Positions 1-8,737 of a stretch of DNA of 40,020 nucleotides are shown here, one piece after another. Source of the stretch: Oscillospiraceae bacterium (GTDB taxonomy: Bacteria > Bacillota > Clostridia > Oscillospirales > Ruminococcaceae). The notes below the pieces were generated by a model, which made no database searches, was not told where the DNA came from, and saw only the letters and a program-made list of their open reading frames with translations. Made by a program: the position numbers and the translations under genes. Where the stretch lies: positions 1 to 40,020 of the forward strand of contig JAFTZY010000001.1 in NCBI GenBank assembly GCA_017460955.1. The letters run 5' to 3'. Position 1 is the stretch's first letter. Every line of letters begins with the position of its first letter.

Positions 1-255
1 ACTTTGCAAAGAGCCACATTTTCCGCTCGGGAGCGAAGCGGACGAAGGAAAATCACCGCCCGCGCGGGCTCCGCGCCCCCCTGCTTTCGGGGCTTCAACT
101 TTGCAAAGAGCCACATTTTCCGCTCGGGAGCGAAGCGGACGAAGGAAAATCACCGCCCGCGCGGGCTCCGCGCCCCTGCTTTCGGGGCTTTGCCTCTGCA
201 AAAAGCACATTTTCCGCTCGGGAGCGAAGCGGACGAAGGAAAATCACCGCCCGCG
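1..255. repeat. Three tandem copies of a ~97-bp GC-rich repeat
   Basis: Units begin at about 1, 98 and 194. Each starts with a TTTGCAAAGAGCCACATTTT-like stretch and runs on through GCTCGGGAGCGAAGCGGACG and a CCGCGCGGGC segment. The third copy is cut at about 255, exactly at the copA stop codon. Each unit contains an inverted pair (ATTTTCC ... GGAAAAT), so transcripts could fold. No gene is visible. The array is directly downstream of copA on the minus strand and continues off the window edge. Confidence 0.9.
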
Positions 256-471
256 CTACTTGAGGACCTCATAGCCCTTTTCCGTCACGGCTGCTTCCAT
301 CTCGGACAGGTGCGTCAGGGGTGCCTGCAATGTGAGGACGGCAGTCCCTGCCTCGTGGCTGGCCTTGGCGGATGCCACCTCCGGGAAGGACTCGAGGGTC
401 TTCTGTACTGTCGCTTCACAGTGCGGGCACATCATACCGCCGATCTTCATCGTGTAGGTGTTCTCGTTCAT
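256..471 (-). CDS. Possible separate CopZ-like copper chaperone made from an internal copA start
   Basis: Codon 761 of copA is an ATG (469-471) preceded by AAAGGAGGTGA with 8 nt between GGAGG and the ATG, as good a ribosome site as any in the window. Starting there gives 71 residues beginning [12 protein letters not shown], with the metal motif MMCPHC at residues 14-19. That is the usual size and layout of a CopZ or MerP-like chaperone, which hands Cu(I) to CopA. The likeliest history is fusion of a downstream copZ to copA by loss of the copA stop, with the copZ ribosome site retained. Whether the short product is really made cannot be read from sequence. The alternative is that the GGAGG is only a relic coding for Lys-Glu-Val. 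Confidence 0.45.
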   Translation of the reverse strand: MNENTYTMKIGGMMCPHCEATVQKTLESFPEVASAKASHEAGTAVLTLQAPLTHLSEMEAAVTEKGYEVLK

Positions 472-2751
472 GTCTGTCACCTCCTTTACCGGAGCTTCGG
501 GGGTGCGGTCCGGATGGTCATGCAGCCGCAGGAGATTCAGGCGCAGGGCATTGGTCACCACGCAGAAGCTCGACAGGCTCATGGCCGCCGCACCGAACAT
601 CGGGTCGAGCTCCCAGCCGAACAGCGCGATAAAGCAGCCGGCCGCCAGCGGGATCCCGATCACATTATAAATAAATGCCCAGAACAGGTTCTGCCGGATG
701 CAGCGCAGCACGCTCCGGCTCAGCCGCACGGCTGCCGCCGCATCGCCCAGGGTGCTCCGGGTGAGGACCACATCCGCCGCGTCGATCGCCACATCCGTTC
801 CGGCGCCGATGGCAGCCCCCACGTCCGCCGCCGTCAGGGCCGGCGCATCGTTGATGCCGTCGCCGATCATCATGACCGGTCCCTTTTCACGCAGCGCCTG
901 CACTGCACGGGCCTTGCCGTCCGGCAGTACCCCGGCGATGACCTCGTCCACTCCGGCACGCCGTCCCACGGCCTGTGCCGTGCGCTCGTTGTCCCCGGTG
1001 AGCATGACCACATGCAGGCCCATCGCCTTCATCGCGGCGATCGCTCCGGGCGAATCCTCCCGCAGGGTGTCCGCCGCTGCGATCACCCCGGCAAGGGTGT
1101 TCCCTTTTGCAAAATACAGCGGGGTCGCCCCCTCCTGTGACAGTGCCTCGGCCTGTGTGCGAAGTGCCTGCGGGATGGGGACGAGCGTTCCGATGTAGTC
1201 CGCATTTCCCGCAGCGACGCGCTCGCCGGAGAGCATGGCACGCAGACCGCTGCCGGGCAGTGCCTCAAAGTCCGTCACGCGCTGCGGTGTGATGCCAAGT
1301 GCAGCGGCATGCTCCGTCACGGCACGGGCCAGCGGGTGCTCGCTCCCGGCCTCAAGAGAAGCGGCAAGCTGCAAAAGCACTTCCTCGGACAGCGCCCCCG
1401 GGAGCACCGCCGTCACGGCGGGAGTCCCCTTCGTGATCGTGCCGGTCTTGTCGAGTACGGTGACCTGCACGCGGCCCGTCTGCTCCAGCGCCTCGGCAGT
1501 CTTGAAGAGGATGCCGTTCCTTGTCCCCACGCCGCTGCCGACCATGACGGCCACGGGCGTGGCAAGTCCCAGCGCACACGGGCAGCTGATGACCAGCACG
1601 GAGATGGCGCGGGCGAGTGCATAGCCCGGGGTCTGCCCCACCAGGAGCCAGACGGTGAGCGTCACGAGCGCAATGCCGATGACCGCCGGGACAAAGACCC
1701 CGGCTACCTTGTCGGCCGTCTTGGCGATGGGTGCCTTGGAGGCGGCGGCATCGCTCACCATGCGGATGATGCGGGAGAGCGCCGTATCCTCCCCCACGCC
1801 GGTGGCCTTGCAGCGCAGGACCCCGGAGGTGTTGACGGTCGCAGCCGAGACCCCGTCGCCGGGCCGCTTGTCCACGGGGATGCTCTCGCCCGTGAGCGCG
1901 GATTCATCCACCGCACTGCTCCCCTCAAGGACAGTGCCGTCCACGGGGATGCTCTCGCCGGGCCGGACCAGGAAGATGTCCCCGAGCTGCACCTCCCCGG
2001 CGGGAATGACGTGCTCGGTGCCGTCCCGGAGGACGTGTGCTGTCTGCGGCGTGAGCTCCATCAGGCTCTTCAGGGCATCCGTTGTGCGCCCCTTGGAATA
2101 GGCCTCGAGCGTCTTGCCCACGGTGATGAGCGTGAGGATCATGGCCGCGGATTCAAAATAGAACTGCATCATGTCCTCCATGACGCGCTCGCTGTTCCCG
2201 TCGGTGACGGCACGGGTCATGTCCAAGAGGATGTATACGCTCCATAAAAAGGACACGCCCGCGCCCATGGCGACCAGGGTGTCCATGTTCGGACTGCGGT
2301 GGATGAGGCCCTTCCAGCCGGAGATGAAAAACCGCTGGTTGATGACAAGGATCATTCCGGAGAGCAGCAGCTCGACAAGCCCCATGGCCACATGGTTCCC
2401 GTCAAAAAAGCCTGGCAGCGGCCAGCCCCACATCATATGCCCCATGGACAGATACATCAGGGGCACGAGCAGCACGAGCGAGGCAGTGAGACGCCGCACG
2501 AGCGCAGGGGTCTGTGTGTCGGCAAGGGGCGCTGCATCCGCTGTCTTGGCAGCACCCTTGGGCGCAGCACCGTAGCCCGCCGCCTCCACGGCGGCAATGA
2601 TCTCGGACGAAGAGGCAGTTCCCTCCACACCCATGGAGTTTGTCAGCAGATTGACCTCGCAGCGCTCCACACCCGGCACGGCGGAGACAGCCTTCTCCAC
2701 CCTTGCCGAGCAGGCAGCGCAGCTCATTCCTGTGACGTTGTACTGTTCCAT
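256..2751 (-). CDS. copA: Copper-exporting P1B-type ATPase with N- and C-terminal HMA domains
   Basis: This 831-residue membrane pump uses ATP to export Cu(I). An N-terminal heavy-metal domain carries GMSCAAC (8-14). The membrane metal site CPC is at 390-392, the actuator TGES at about 287-290, the phosphorylated Asp in DKTGT at 434, an SEHP motif near 471, GDGINDAP from 630, and the late-helix YN and MSLSS motifs near 695 and 724. Unusually, a second HMA domain with GGMMCPHC (C775, C778) is fused at the C-terminus after a short linker; its first Met, 761, has its own strong ribosome site. The chosen ATG is preceded by AGGAGGATGCGAC and overlaps the end of tlpA by 28 bp, so the two are probably translationally coupled. 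Copper specificity is inferred from the CPC, YN and MSxSS motifs. Confidence 0.96.
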   Translation of the reverse strand: MEQYNVTGMSCAACSARVEKAVSAVPGVERCEVNLLTNSMGVEGTASSSEIIAAVEAAGYGAAPKGAAKTADAAPLADTQTPALVRRLTASLVLLVPLMYLSMGHMMWGWPLPGFFDGNHVAMGLVELLLSGMILVINQRFFISGWKGLIHRSPNMDTLVAMGAGVSFLWSVYILLDMTRAVTDGNSERVMEDMMQFYFESAAMILTLITVGKTLEAYSKGRTTDALKSLMELTPQTAHVLRDGTEHVIPAGEVQLGDIFLVRPGESIPVDGTVLEGSSAVDESALTGESIPVDKRPGDGVSAATVNTSGVLRCKATGVGEDTALSRIIRMVSDAAASKAPIAKTADKVAGVFVPAVIGIALVTLTVWLLVGQTPGYALARAISVLVISCPCALGLATPVAVMVGSGVGTRNGILFKTAEALEQTGRVQVTVLDKTGTITKGTPAVTAVLPGALSEEVLLQLAASLEAGSEHPLARAVTEHAAALGITPQRVTDFEALPGSGLRAMLSGERVAAGNADYIGTLVPIPQALRTQAEALSQEGATPLYFAKGNTLAGVIAAADTLREDSPGAIAAMKAMGLHVVMLTGDNERTAQAVGRRAGVDEVIAGVLPDGKARAVQALREKGPVMMIGDGINDAPALTAADVGAAIGAGTDVAIDAADVVLTRSTLGDAAAAVRLSRSVLRCIRQNLFWAFIYNVIGIPLAAGCFIALFGWELDPMFGAAAMSLSSFCVVTNALRLNLLRLHDHPDRTPEAPVKEVTDMNENTYTMKIGGMMCPHCEATVQKTLESFPEVASAKASHEAGTAVLTLQAPLTHLSEMEAAVTEKGYEVLK
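477..487 (-). promoter_or_regulatory. Strong Shine-Dalgarno inside copA
   Basis: On the minus strand this reads AAAGGAGGTGA, nearly the full anti-16S complement, 8 nt from GGAGG to the in-frame ATG at 469-471. It lies in the linker between the ATPase and the C-terminal HMA domain and supports internal initiation. Confidence 0.7.
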
Positions 2752-3329
2752 GTCGCATCCTCCTCCCCGGGGAGCAGCAGTGCGATGTATTCCGATAGCT
2801 CCTCGGCGGTCATGGCACCGATGTGGGAGGCCAGCAGATTCCCTTCGGCATCCACACAGACCGTCTGCGGGATGGAGTAGAGGCCGTAGGCCTGCGAAGC
2901 ACTGCCCTGTGTATCATAATAGACGGGGAAGGTGTAGCCGTTCTCCGTGAGAAAATCCTGAACGATCTCCCGGGTCTCCTGCCTGCCGTCGGTGAGATCG
3001 ACCATCATCACGTCCAGCCGGTCACTGTAGGTCCGGTAGGCCTCCTCAAAATAGGGGAGCTCCGAGCGGCAGGGCGGACACCAGGTCGCCCAGAAATTGA
3101 TGAGTACGGGCCGTCCCCTGAAGTCGGACAGGTGTACGGGGCTTGCATCCGCATCCTGCACGGAAAAATCGGGCGCCGCGCCGGCGTTCTCCGCAGAGGG
3201 CTCCGGAAGAGGTGCGGTCTCGGGTTCGTTTTGTTCCCGCAGCTGACGGTAGGCAAAGGTGCCGACCGTGAGGAGGAAGGCAAGGAGTGCCGCCGGGATG
3301 AGGATGCGGGAGAGTTTGCTTTGTTCCAT
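2724..3329 (-). CDS. TlpA/ResA-like membrane-anchored thioredoxin
   Basis: The protein has 201 residues: an N-terminal membrane anchor (about 8-26), a Pro/Glu-rich spacer, then a thioredoxin fold with the active site WCPPC at 83-87 and a cis-Pro region near SIPQTVCVD. Proteins of the TlpA/ResA family reduce or isomerise disulfides outside the membrane using electrons passed in by CcdA. The gene follows ccdA by 28 nt and overlaps copA by 28 bp, and its ATG has AAAGGAG at good distance. No lipobox Cys is present, so it is probably held by an uncleaved helix. The link with copA suggests it maintains thiols exposed to copper; that is inference. Confidence 0.9.
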   Translation of the reverse strand: MEQSKLSRILIPAALLAFLLTVGTFAYRQLREQNEPETAPLPEPSAENAGAAPDFSVQDADASPVHLSDFRGRPVLINFWATWCPPCRSELPYFEEAYRTYSDRLDVMMVDLTDGRQETREIVQDFLTENGYTFPVYYDTQGSASQAYGLYSIPQTVCVDAEGNLLASHIGAMTAEELSEYIALLLPGEEDATWNSTTSQE

Positions 3330-3357
3330 AATGCTCCTTTCCGTAAAAGGCGGGGGA

Positions 3358-4011
3358 TCACGCCAGACGCAGCATGAGCCCGTCCATCAGGCCGAGTGCC
3401 ATGGCGGCACCGACAAGGATGAGGAAGATGCCGCAGACGGTGTTGAGGACCTTGTAATGCCGCTTGATAACGTCAAAGGCACCGGTGAGCGCATCGAGCA
3501 GCAGCGCCGAGAGCAGGAAGGGGATCCCGAGCCCGAGCGAGTAGCACAGCAGGAGTGCCGCGCCGTGCAGGGCGCTTCCGGCATTCGAGGCAAGCATCAG
3601 CGCCGAGCCGAGGAAGGCCCCCACGCAGGGCGTGAGACTCACCGAATAGACAACGCCGAACAGGAAGGCCGAGAGCATCCCGGTGATCTGCTTCTGTCTG
3701 CCCATCCCCTTGAAGAAGGGCAGGTGCAGGACCTCGAGATAGCCAAGGCCCAGAACGATCACGATGAGCCCCGATACGATCCGGACGGCAAGCCGGTAAC
3801 GGGACAGCAGACTGCCGAGCGTCCCGGCAAAGACGCCGAGCAGCGTGAACACGAGCGTAAAGCCCACCGTGAAGCACAGCGCATGGCGCAGGGTGTGGGT
3901 GCGCTTGTCCGAGCCGCCGGAGAAGTAGCCGATGTACAGCGGCAGCATCGGCAGCATGCACGGGGACAGGAAGGAGATGAGCCCTTCCAGGAAGGTGATG
4001 ATAAACTGCAA
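3358..4011 (-). CDS. ccdA: CcdA-type thiol-disulfide electron transporter, TTG start
   Basis: This 217-residue membrane protein has six predicted helices and the two redox cysteines of the CcdA/DsbD-beta family: C18 in SPCMLP and C129 in SLTPC. It moves electrons from cytoplasmic thioredoxin across the membrane, here presumably to the TlpA-like protein encoded next. An ATG at 4047 lies in frame, but the best start is TTG at 4009-4011, which has GGAAGGAGGG (4018-4027) six bases upstream and gives an N-terminus typical of the family. The gene leads the minus-strand ccdA-tlpA-copA operon. Confidence 0.9.
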   Translation of the reverse strand: MQFIITFLEGLISFLSPCMLPMLPLYIGYFSGGSDKRTHTLRHALCFTVGFTLVFTLLGVFAGTLGSLLSRYRLAVRIVSGLIVIVLGLGYLEVLHLPFFKGMGRQKQITGMLSAFLFGVVYSVSLTPCVGAFLGSALMLASNAGSALHGAALLLCYSLGLGIPFLLSALLLDALTGAFDVIKRHYKVLNTVCGIFLILVGAAMALGLMDGLMLRLA

Positions 4012-4017
4012 GAAAAG

Positions 4018-4027
4018 CCCTCCTTCC
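4018..4027 (-). promoter_or_regulatory. Ribosome site deciding the ccdA TTG start
   Basis: The minus strand reads GGAAGGAGGG, then six bases, then TTG. The in-frame ATG at 4047 has no comparable site before it. Confidence 0.8.
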
Positions 4028-4050
4028 GTCCGGTTTCCTTTTATCATATT

Positions 4051-4079
4051 ATCATAGCATACATATAGGTATTTGTCAA
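4051..4079 (-). promoter_or_regulatory. Sigma-A promoter of ccdA-tlpA-copA
   Basis: On the minus strand a perfect TTGACA (4074-4079), a 17-bp spacer and TATGAT (4051-4056). It lies about 40 bp upstream of the TTG start. Confidence 0.85.
4061..4076. promoter_or_regulatory. Imperfect 16-bp palindrome in the ccdA promoter spacer
   Basis: The plus strand reads ACATATAGGTATTTGT. The half-sites ACAxATA and TATxTGT are inverted about the centre, and the dyad overlaps the -35 box and the spacer. A repressor site for a metal or redox regulator is plausible, but it does not match the CopY/BlaI TACA-N2-TGTA pattern exactly and no candidate regulator gene is adjacent. Confidence 0.4.
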
Positions 4080-4125
4080 ATCCGGTAGAGGGGGTAACGG
4101 CGCCATGGCAGGCCGGGGAATGCAG

Positions 4126-4318
4126 CCCCCTCCCTCGGGAGGGGGTTGGGGGTGGGGCAGCGCCCGGGGCGCCTTCCCTGGAGAAACGATCTGTCAGCGG
4201 CTGTAGGGCATGGCGCCATAGGCGCCGCCCAGGCGTCCGCACAGCGGACGCACCCACCCGCGGCTTCCATCCGCTTGTGGGCTCCCCGCCTGCCGACCTT
4301 TGCGCTGCTTGCAGCGCA
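4126..4318. repeat. Cluster of short-loop GC hairpins between mfd and ccdA
   Basis: Four perfect stems follow one another: CCCCCTCCC/GGGAGGGGG (4126-4145, loop 2), GGCGCC/GGCGCC (4212-4226, loop 3), GCGTCCGC/GCGGACGC (4233-4251, loop 3) and TGCGCTGC/GCAGCGCA (4301-4318, loop 2). None is followed by a clear T-run for the minus-strand mfd, so it is not an ordinary terminator. There is no gene here; it resembles a REP-type intergenic repeat. Confidence 0.7.
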
Positions 4319-4329
4319 TTGGGAGGCGC

Positions 4330-7300
4330 TCACCCGCGGGGGTCCCCCGCCCCCGCCATGGTCGTGATGACCTCCTGCATGAGGGCGTCGGGCTTCTGGC
4401 CGGGGAGGAGCTTGACGCCGATGTAGGGCTTGTCCATGCAGGAGAAGAGGATACGCCGGCCGTAGGCAGCCGAGAGCGCCGAGATCTGCTCGGGCTCCGG
4501 GGACTGGATGTAGAATTGCAGGCTGCTGCCGCGCTCGGTGATCTCCGTGATGCCGAGGGCGGCGGCGCTGTTGCGCAGAAGGGAGACGCGGATGAGACCG
4601 AGGATGGCACGCGGCGGCTCCCCGTAGCGGTCGATGAGCTCGTCAATGAGCTCCGATTCATCCGCCTCGTCCCGAACAGTGGCGATCTTGCGGTACATCT
4701 CGATCCGGGAGGCGTCGCTCTCGATGTAGTCCTCCGGGATGTACGCCTCGATCCGGATGTCCACCGTGCAGGTGCGGGCCTGTACGGGACGCTCGCCCCT
4801 GGCCTCGGCAATGGCCTCCTCGAGCATCTGCATGTACATGTCATATCCCACCGATTCCATGTGGCCGTGCTGACGGCCGCCTAAGATGCTGCCCGCACCG
4901 CGGATCTCCAGGTCCCGCATGGCAATGCGGAAGCCCGAGCCGAACTGCGTGAATTCCCGCATCGCCTCCAGACGGCGGGAGGCCACCTCCGTGAGGACCT
5001 TGTCCCGCTTGAAGAGGAAGTAGGCGTAGGCACGGCGGTTCGAGCGGCCCACGCGCCCCCGGAGCTGGTAGAGCTGGGAGAGCCCGAAGCGGTCCGCATC
5101 CTCGATGATGAGCGTGTTGACATTGGCCACGTCCACGCCCGTCTCGATGATCGTCGTGCAGACTAAGATGTCCGTCTCCCCCTCGATCACCTGCTGCCAG
5201 ATGTCACTGAGCTCCTCCTCGGAGAGCCGCCCGTGTGCGGCGGTGATCCGGGCATCCGGGAAGAGCTGCTGGAGCTTTGCTGCACAGCGCTCGATGGTGT
5301 CGATGCGGTTGTGGATGTAGTAGACCTGTCCGCCGCGCTTGAGCTCCCGGGCAATGGCCTGGGCGATGAGTCCCTCATTGTACTCGGTGACATAGGTCTG
5401 TACCGGGTAGCGGTCCTGCGGGGGATCGGCCAGCACGGACATGTCCCGCAGGCCGGACAGGGCCATGTTGAGCGTGCGGGGGATGGGGGTGGCGGAGAGG
5501 GTGAGTACATCGACGCCTGCGAAGATCTCCTTGAAGCGCTCCTTGTGGCGCACGCCGAAGCGCTGCTCCTCGTCGATGACCGCAAGGCCGAGTGCGTGGA
5601 ATCTCACATCCTTCTGTACGATGCGGTGGGTGCCGATGAGGATGTCGATCTTGCCCTTTTCCAGATCCTCTAAGATTTTTTTCTGCTCCTTGGCCGTGCG
5701 AAAGCGCGTGAGCATCTCCACCCGCACCGGACTGCGCTCAAAGCGCTGCACCGCCGTGCGGTAGTGCTGCATGGCAAGCACGGTGGTGGGCGCTAAGATC
5801 GCGCACTGCCGGTCGGAGAGGACGCATTTCATCGCCGCACGGAAGGCCACCTCCGTCTTGCCGAAGCCTACGTCCCCGCACAGCAGACGGTCCATCGGAC
5901 GCGGACGCTCCATGTCCGCCTTGATCTCGGCGGTGCTGCGCAGCTGGTCATCGGTCTCCGCATAGGGGAAGCGCTCCTCGAAATCTCGCTGCAGACTGTC
6001 ATCCGGGTAGAAGGCATACCCCTGCGTCTTTTCCCGCTTGGCGTAGAGCTTCATGAGCTCGTCAGCCATGTCCTGCACGGCCTTGCGGACATTCGAGCAG
6101 GTTTTCTGCCACTGGGGGGAGGACAGCCGGGAGAGCTTGACGGTGCTCTCGTCCTGCGCCCCGATGTACCGGGAGACCAGATCGAGCTGGGTCACCGGGA
6201 CATAGAGCTTTTCCGTGCCGGCGTACTGGATGGTGATATAGTCCTTGGCAATGCCCTCCATCTCGAGCTTGTGGATGCCCAGGAAGCGCCCCACACCGTG
6301 CATGGCATGGACCACCAGATCCCCCGGATGCAGCTCGGCAAGCGTCTGGATCTCCATCCCCGCCTTGTGGATGCGCCGGCGCTTGCGGGCGGAATGGAGC
6401 TTGGTCTGGACGATGAGGGCGGTCTTGTTGTCGGGATAGGCATAGCCGCCGGAGATGCTCCTTGCCGTGAGCAGCACTGCCCCGGGCGGACACAGGTCGT
6501 CCTCCTGGGCGATGGAGCAGCGTATGCCGCTCTCGCGCAGGTCGGATTCGAGGATGGGCAGGGCCTTTTCGCTCCCGACGGCCAGCACGACCCGGTAGCC
6601 GTGGGAGGTGTATTCCCGCAGGTCCTCGAGCAGCAGGCGGATCTCACCGCCCCAGGCGGCATTCTGCATCGTTTCGATACTGATGATGCGCCGGAAGGGG
6701 ATGCGCTCACTGCCCTGCAAAAACTGGTTCATGTAGACACAGGCGCGGCGCTCGAGCAGCTCCATGAAGGCAGAGAAGGGCAGCACACCGCCGTCGAGCC
6801 CCTTGGCGATCTCGCCCTGCTCGGTGAGCATCTGCAGATCCTCCCGGTGTCTTGCCGAGACGCCCATGCCCTGCTTGTGGATGTCGGCATAGTCGCTGAG
6901 CAGCACAAGTCCGGGGATATGGTCGGTCAGATAGGCGGGCTCCGGGAAGAGGAGGGTGTAGTACTTGTCGAGGTCGGCAAGGGACAGTCCGGCATCGAGC
7001 CGGTCGAGGTCGTGCTGCAAATGGCTGCGCACCTCGTCCGCATGCTTGCCCCGGACACGCCCGGCAAAGGCAGCGATGCGCTCACGCAGAACGGCGGGGT
7101 CGGCCAGGATCTCACACGCGGGCGGGATGCACACCTCGTCCACGGGATCGGTGCGGCGCTGGGAATCGGTCTCGAAGAGGGTGAGCGTGTCGATCTCATC
7201 CCCCCACAGCTCCATACGCACGGGCTCCCCCTGCACGGGGTAGACATCGAGGATGGCACCGCGCACGGCGAACTGCCCCTTGCCCTCGACGGTCTCACAG

Positions 7301-7791
7301 CGCACATAGCCGGCACGCACCAGCTGCTCAGAGAGGCTGCGCAGATCAACGGCATCGCCGGGGTGCAGCGTGAGCAGGGCATTCCGCAGGTCGGCACCCG
7401 GCAGGGTCGGCTGGAGCACGGCTTCGATGCCGGCGGTGACGATGCGCACCTCCCCTGCGGCAAGTGCGGTGAGGACATGCAGGCGCTCGTGCTCGTATTC
7501 GGCGGATTTGCTTTCCGCGCCGGTGAAGAGGAGCTCCCTTGCGGGGAAGTGCAGGGTACACGGGGTGCCGGACATGGCGTTGATGTCGGCGCACAGCTTC
7601 ATGGCCTCCGCCTCACTGCCGGTGAGGAGGAGGAGCGGCTGCGTCTGCGTCTGCGAGAGAGTCAGGGCAAGCTGCGCCCTGTGTACGGCAGAAAGCCCCG
7701 TCACACAGACGGGGAGCTCACCGGTTTCAAGGGATTCACAGAGCCGGCGGTAATCGTCCAGCTCAGCAAAGGTCTGGGTAAAGAAATTCAT
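4330..7791 (-). CDS. mfd: Transcription-repair coupling factor
   Basis: The protein has 1153 residues, full length for Mfd. It is an ATP-driven DNA translocase that removes RNA polymerase stalled at lesions and recruits UvrA. A UvrB-like N-terminal region (about 1-330) is followed by the CarD-like polymerase-interaction domain (about 485-545, HPGDLVVHAMHGVGRFLGI), then the RecG-like motor with Walker A GDVGFGKT (639-646), DEEQ (740-743), SATP (766-769) and QLRGRVGRS (909-917), and the C-terminal TRCF domain. It follows pth by 71 bp on the same strand and probably shares its promoter. Confidence 0.97.
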   Translation of the reverse strand: MNFFTQTFAELDDYRRLCESLETGELPVCVTGLSAVHRAQLALTLSQTQTQPLLLLTGSEAEAMKLCADINAMSGTPCTLHFPARELLFTGAESKSAEYEHERLHVLTALAAGEVRIVTAGIEAVLQPTLPGADLRNALLTLHPGDAVDLRSLSEQLVRAGYVRCETVEGKGQFAVRGAILDVYPVQGEPVRMELWGDEIDTLTLFETDSQRRTDPVDEVCIPPACEILADPAVLRERIAAFAGRVRGKHADEVRSHLQHDLDRLDAGLSLADLDKYYTLLFPEPAYLTDHIPGLVLLSDYADIHKQGMGVSARHREDLQMLTEQGEIAKGLDGGVLPFSAFMELLERRACVYMNQFLQGSERIPFRRIISIETMQNAAWGGEIRLLLEDLREYTSHGYRVVLAVGSEKALPILESDLRESGIRCSIAQEDDLCPPGAVLLTARSISGGYAYPDNKTALIVQTKLHSARKRRRIHKAGMEIQTLAELHPGDLVVHAMHGVGRFLGIHKLEMEGIAKDYITIQYAGTEKLYVPVTQLDLVSRYIGAQDESTVKLSRLSSPQWQKTCSNVRKAVQDMADELMKLYAKREKTQGYAFYPDDSLQRDFEERFPYAETDDQLRSTAEIKADMERPRPMDRLLCGDVGFGKTEVAFRAAMKCVLSDRQCAILAPTTVLAMQHYRTAVQRFERSPVRVEMLTRFRTAKEQKKILEDLEKGKIDILIGTHRIVQKDVRFHALGLAVIDEEQRFGVRHKERFKEIFAGVDVLTLSATPIPRTLNMALSGLRDMSVLADPPQDRYPVQTYVTEYNEGLIAQAIARELKRGGQVYYIHNRIDTIERCAAKLQQLFPDARITAAHGRLSEEELSDIWQQVIEGETDILVCTTIIETGVDVANVNTLIIEDADRFGLSQLYQLRGRVGRSNRRAYAYFLFKRDKVLTEVASRRLEAMREFTQFGSGFRIAMRDLEIRGAGSILGGRQHGHMESVGYDMYMQMLEEAIAEARGERPVQARTCTVDIRIEAYIPEDYIESDASRIEMYRKIATVRDEADESELIDELIDRYGEPPRAILGLIRVSLLRNSAAALGITEITERGSSLQFYIQSPEPEQISALSAAYGRRILFSCMDKPYIGVKLLPGQKPDALMQEVITTMAGAGDPRG

Positions 7792-7832
7792 GATAGATCA
7801 GCTTTCTCAAGCCCTCTGGGGACTTGCGGATT

Positions 7833-7847
7833 TTAGAGGTTAGAGGT
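7833..7847 (+). repeat. Short heptanucleotide tract (TTAGAGG)2
   Basis: The tract between mfd and pth reads TTAGAGGTTAGAGGT. It is the shortest member of a dispersed heptamer family also seen at 20905, 22178, 22308, 25458, 39652 and 39725. Confidence 0.75.
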
Positions 7848-7862
7848 GTGCTGCCCGCACCC

Positions 7863-8483
7863 TCAGTTGTACAGGTTCATCGCTTCCGTGGTCTTGCCTT
7901 CGACCATGAGCTTCAGCGCCGCGCAGGCATTCGAGCAGGCCTCGTCCAGGGCCTTCTGCTCCTCCTCCCGGAACTTGCTGAGCACCCAGTCGGCAAGGTC
8001 CATCTCCTTATGGGGCTTCTTGCCCACCCCGAGCTTGATGCGGGCGAACTCCTCCGTCCCCGTCAGGGCGATGATGCTCTTGATCCCGTTGTGGCCGCCG
8101 TCACTGCCCTTGCGGCGGATGCGAAGCCGTCCCGGGTCAAGGGAAATGTCGTCGAACACCACGATGAGCTGCGCCGGTGTGAGCTTGTAGAACTGCATCG
8201 CGGCCGCCACGGATTCCCCGCTGTTGTTCATGTAGGTCTGCGGCTTGAGCAGCAGGCAGCGCTGTGTGCCGAGCGTGACATCCGTACACAGCCCCCGGAA
8301 TTTCATCCGGTCGATCTTCACATGCTCCTGTGCGGCGAGCGCATCGAGCGCCATGAAGCCCGCATTGTGCCGGGTATGCTCATAGACCATCCCCGGATTG
8401 CCGAGCCCCGCGATCAGCCACCGGGGCTTCCCGGCGGGTGTGCTGTTCTTTTCAAGCTGTGCGAAAATTTCCATGATCCCCAT
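7863..8483 (-). CDS. pth: Peptidyl-tRNA hydrolase
   Basis: The protein has 206 residues and frees tRNA from peptidyl-tRNAs that drop off ribosomes. The family core is clear: GLGNPG, the catalytic His in HNAGF, QTYMNNSGE, the DDISLDPG region and GSDGGHNG. About 20 residues precede the usual start of the fold (WLIAGLGNPG), so the N-terminus is longer than average; a second Met at residue 4 is an alternative start. It is the first gene of pth-mfd, a common Firmicute pairing. Confidence 0.96.
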   Translation of the reverse strand: MGIMEIFAQLEKNSTPAGKPRWLIAGLGNPGMVYEHTRHNAGFMALDALAAQEHVKIDRMKFRGLCTDVTLGTQRCLLLKPQTYMNNSGESVAAAMQFYKLTPAQLIVVFDDISLDPGRLRIRRKGSDGGHNGIKSIIALTGTEEFARIKLGVGKKPHKEMDLADWVLSKFREEEQKALDEACSNACAALKLMVEGKTTEAMNLYN

Positions 8484-8527
8484 ATTGTTTGCCGTCCTCT
8501 CCGTTTTGATCGTAGTGTACTTCCCCC

Positions 8528-8556
8528 ATTATACCACAGGACGGCCGTTTTTGCAA
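8528..8556 (-). promoter_or_regulatory. Sigma-A promoter of pth-mfd
   Basis: On the minus strand: TTGCAA (8551-8556), 17-bp spacer, TATAAT (8528-8533), with a TG one base before the -10 (extended -10). Confidence 0.8.
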
Positions 8557-8663
8557 GCGCAAATCCCCGACAGGATCCGACAGCGCGGGAAGGCAGCGGG
8601 CGCGTTCGTATAAAACGGCAAGAAAACAGATGTTTCACCTGTGGAATTTCGGCGGATTTGGGA

Positions 8664-8692
8664 TTGCATTTTTCCGCAAGGTATGGTATACT
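8664..8692 (+). promoter_or_regulatory. Sigma-A promoter of the first PPC/dockerin gene
   Basis: TTGCAT (8664-8669), 17-bp spacer, TATACT (8687-8692). The ATG lies 45 bp downstream. It diverges from the pth promoter. Confidence 0.75.
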
Positions 8693-8737
8693 GGTACTAT
8701 AGGTAAACTTTTCCGACCTCAGAATAAGGAGTCCGTT

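Noticed and set aside
4012-4257. Longer ccdA starting at 4257 or 4047
   Set aside because: The region from 4051 to 4079 is the promoter, and the TTG at 4011 alone has a strong ribosome site and a normal family N-terminus.
6271-7836. 521-residue open frame opposite mfd
   Set aside because: Mfd is full length with every motif; the other frame has no recognisable domain.
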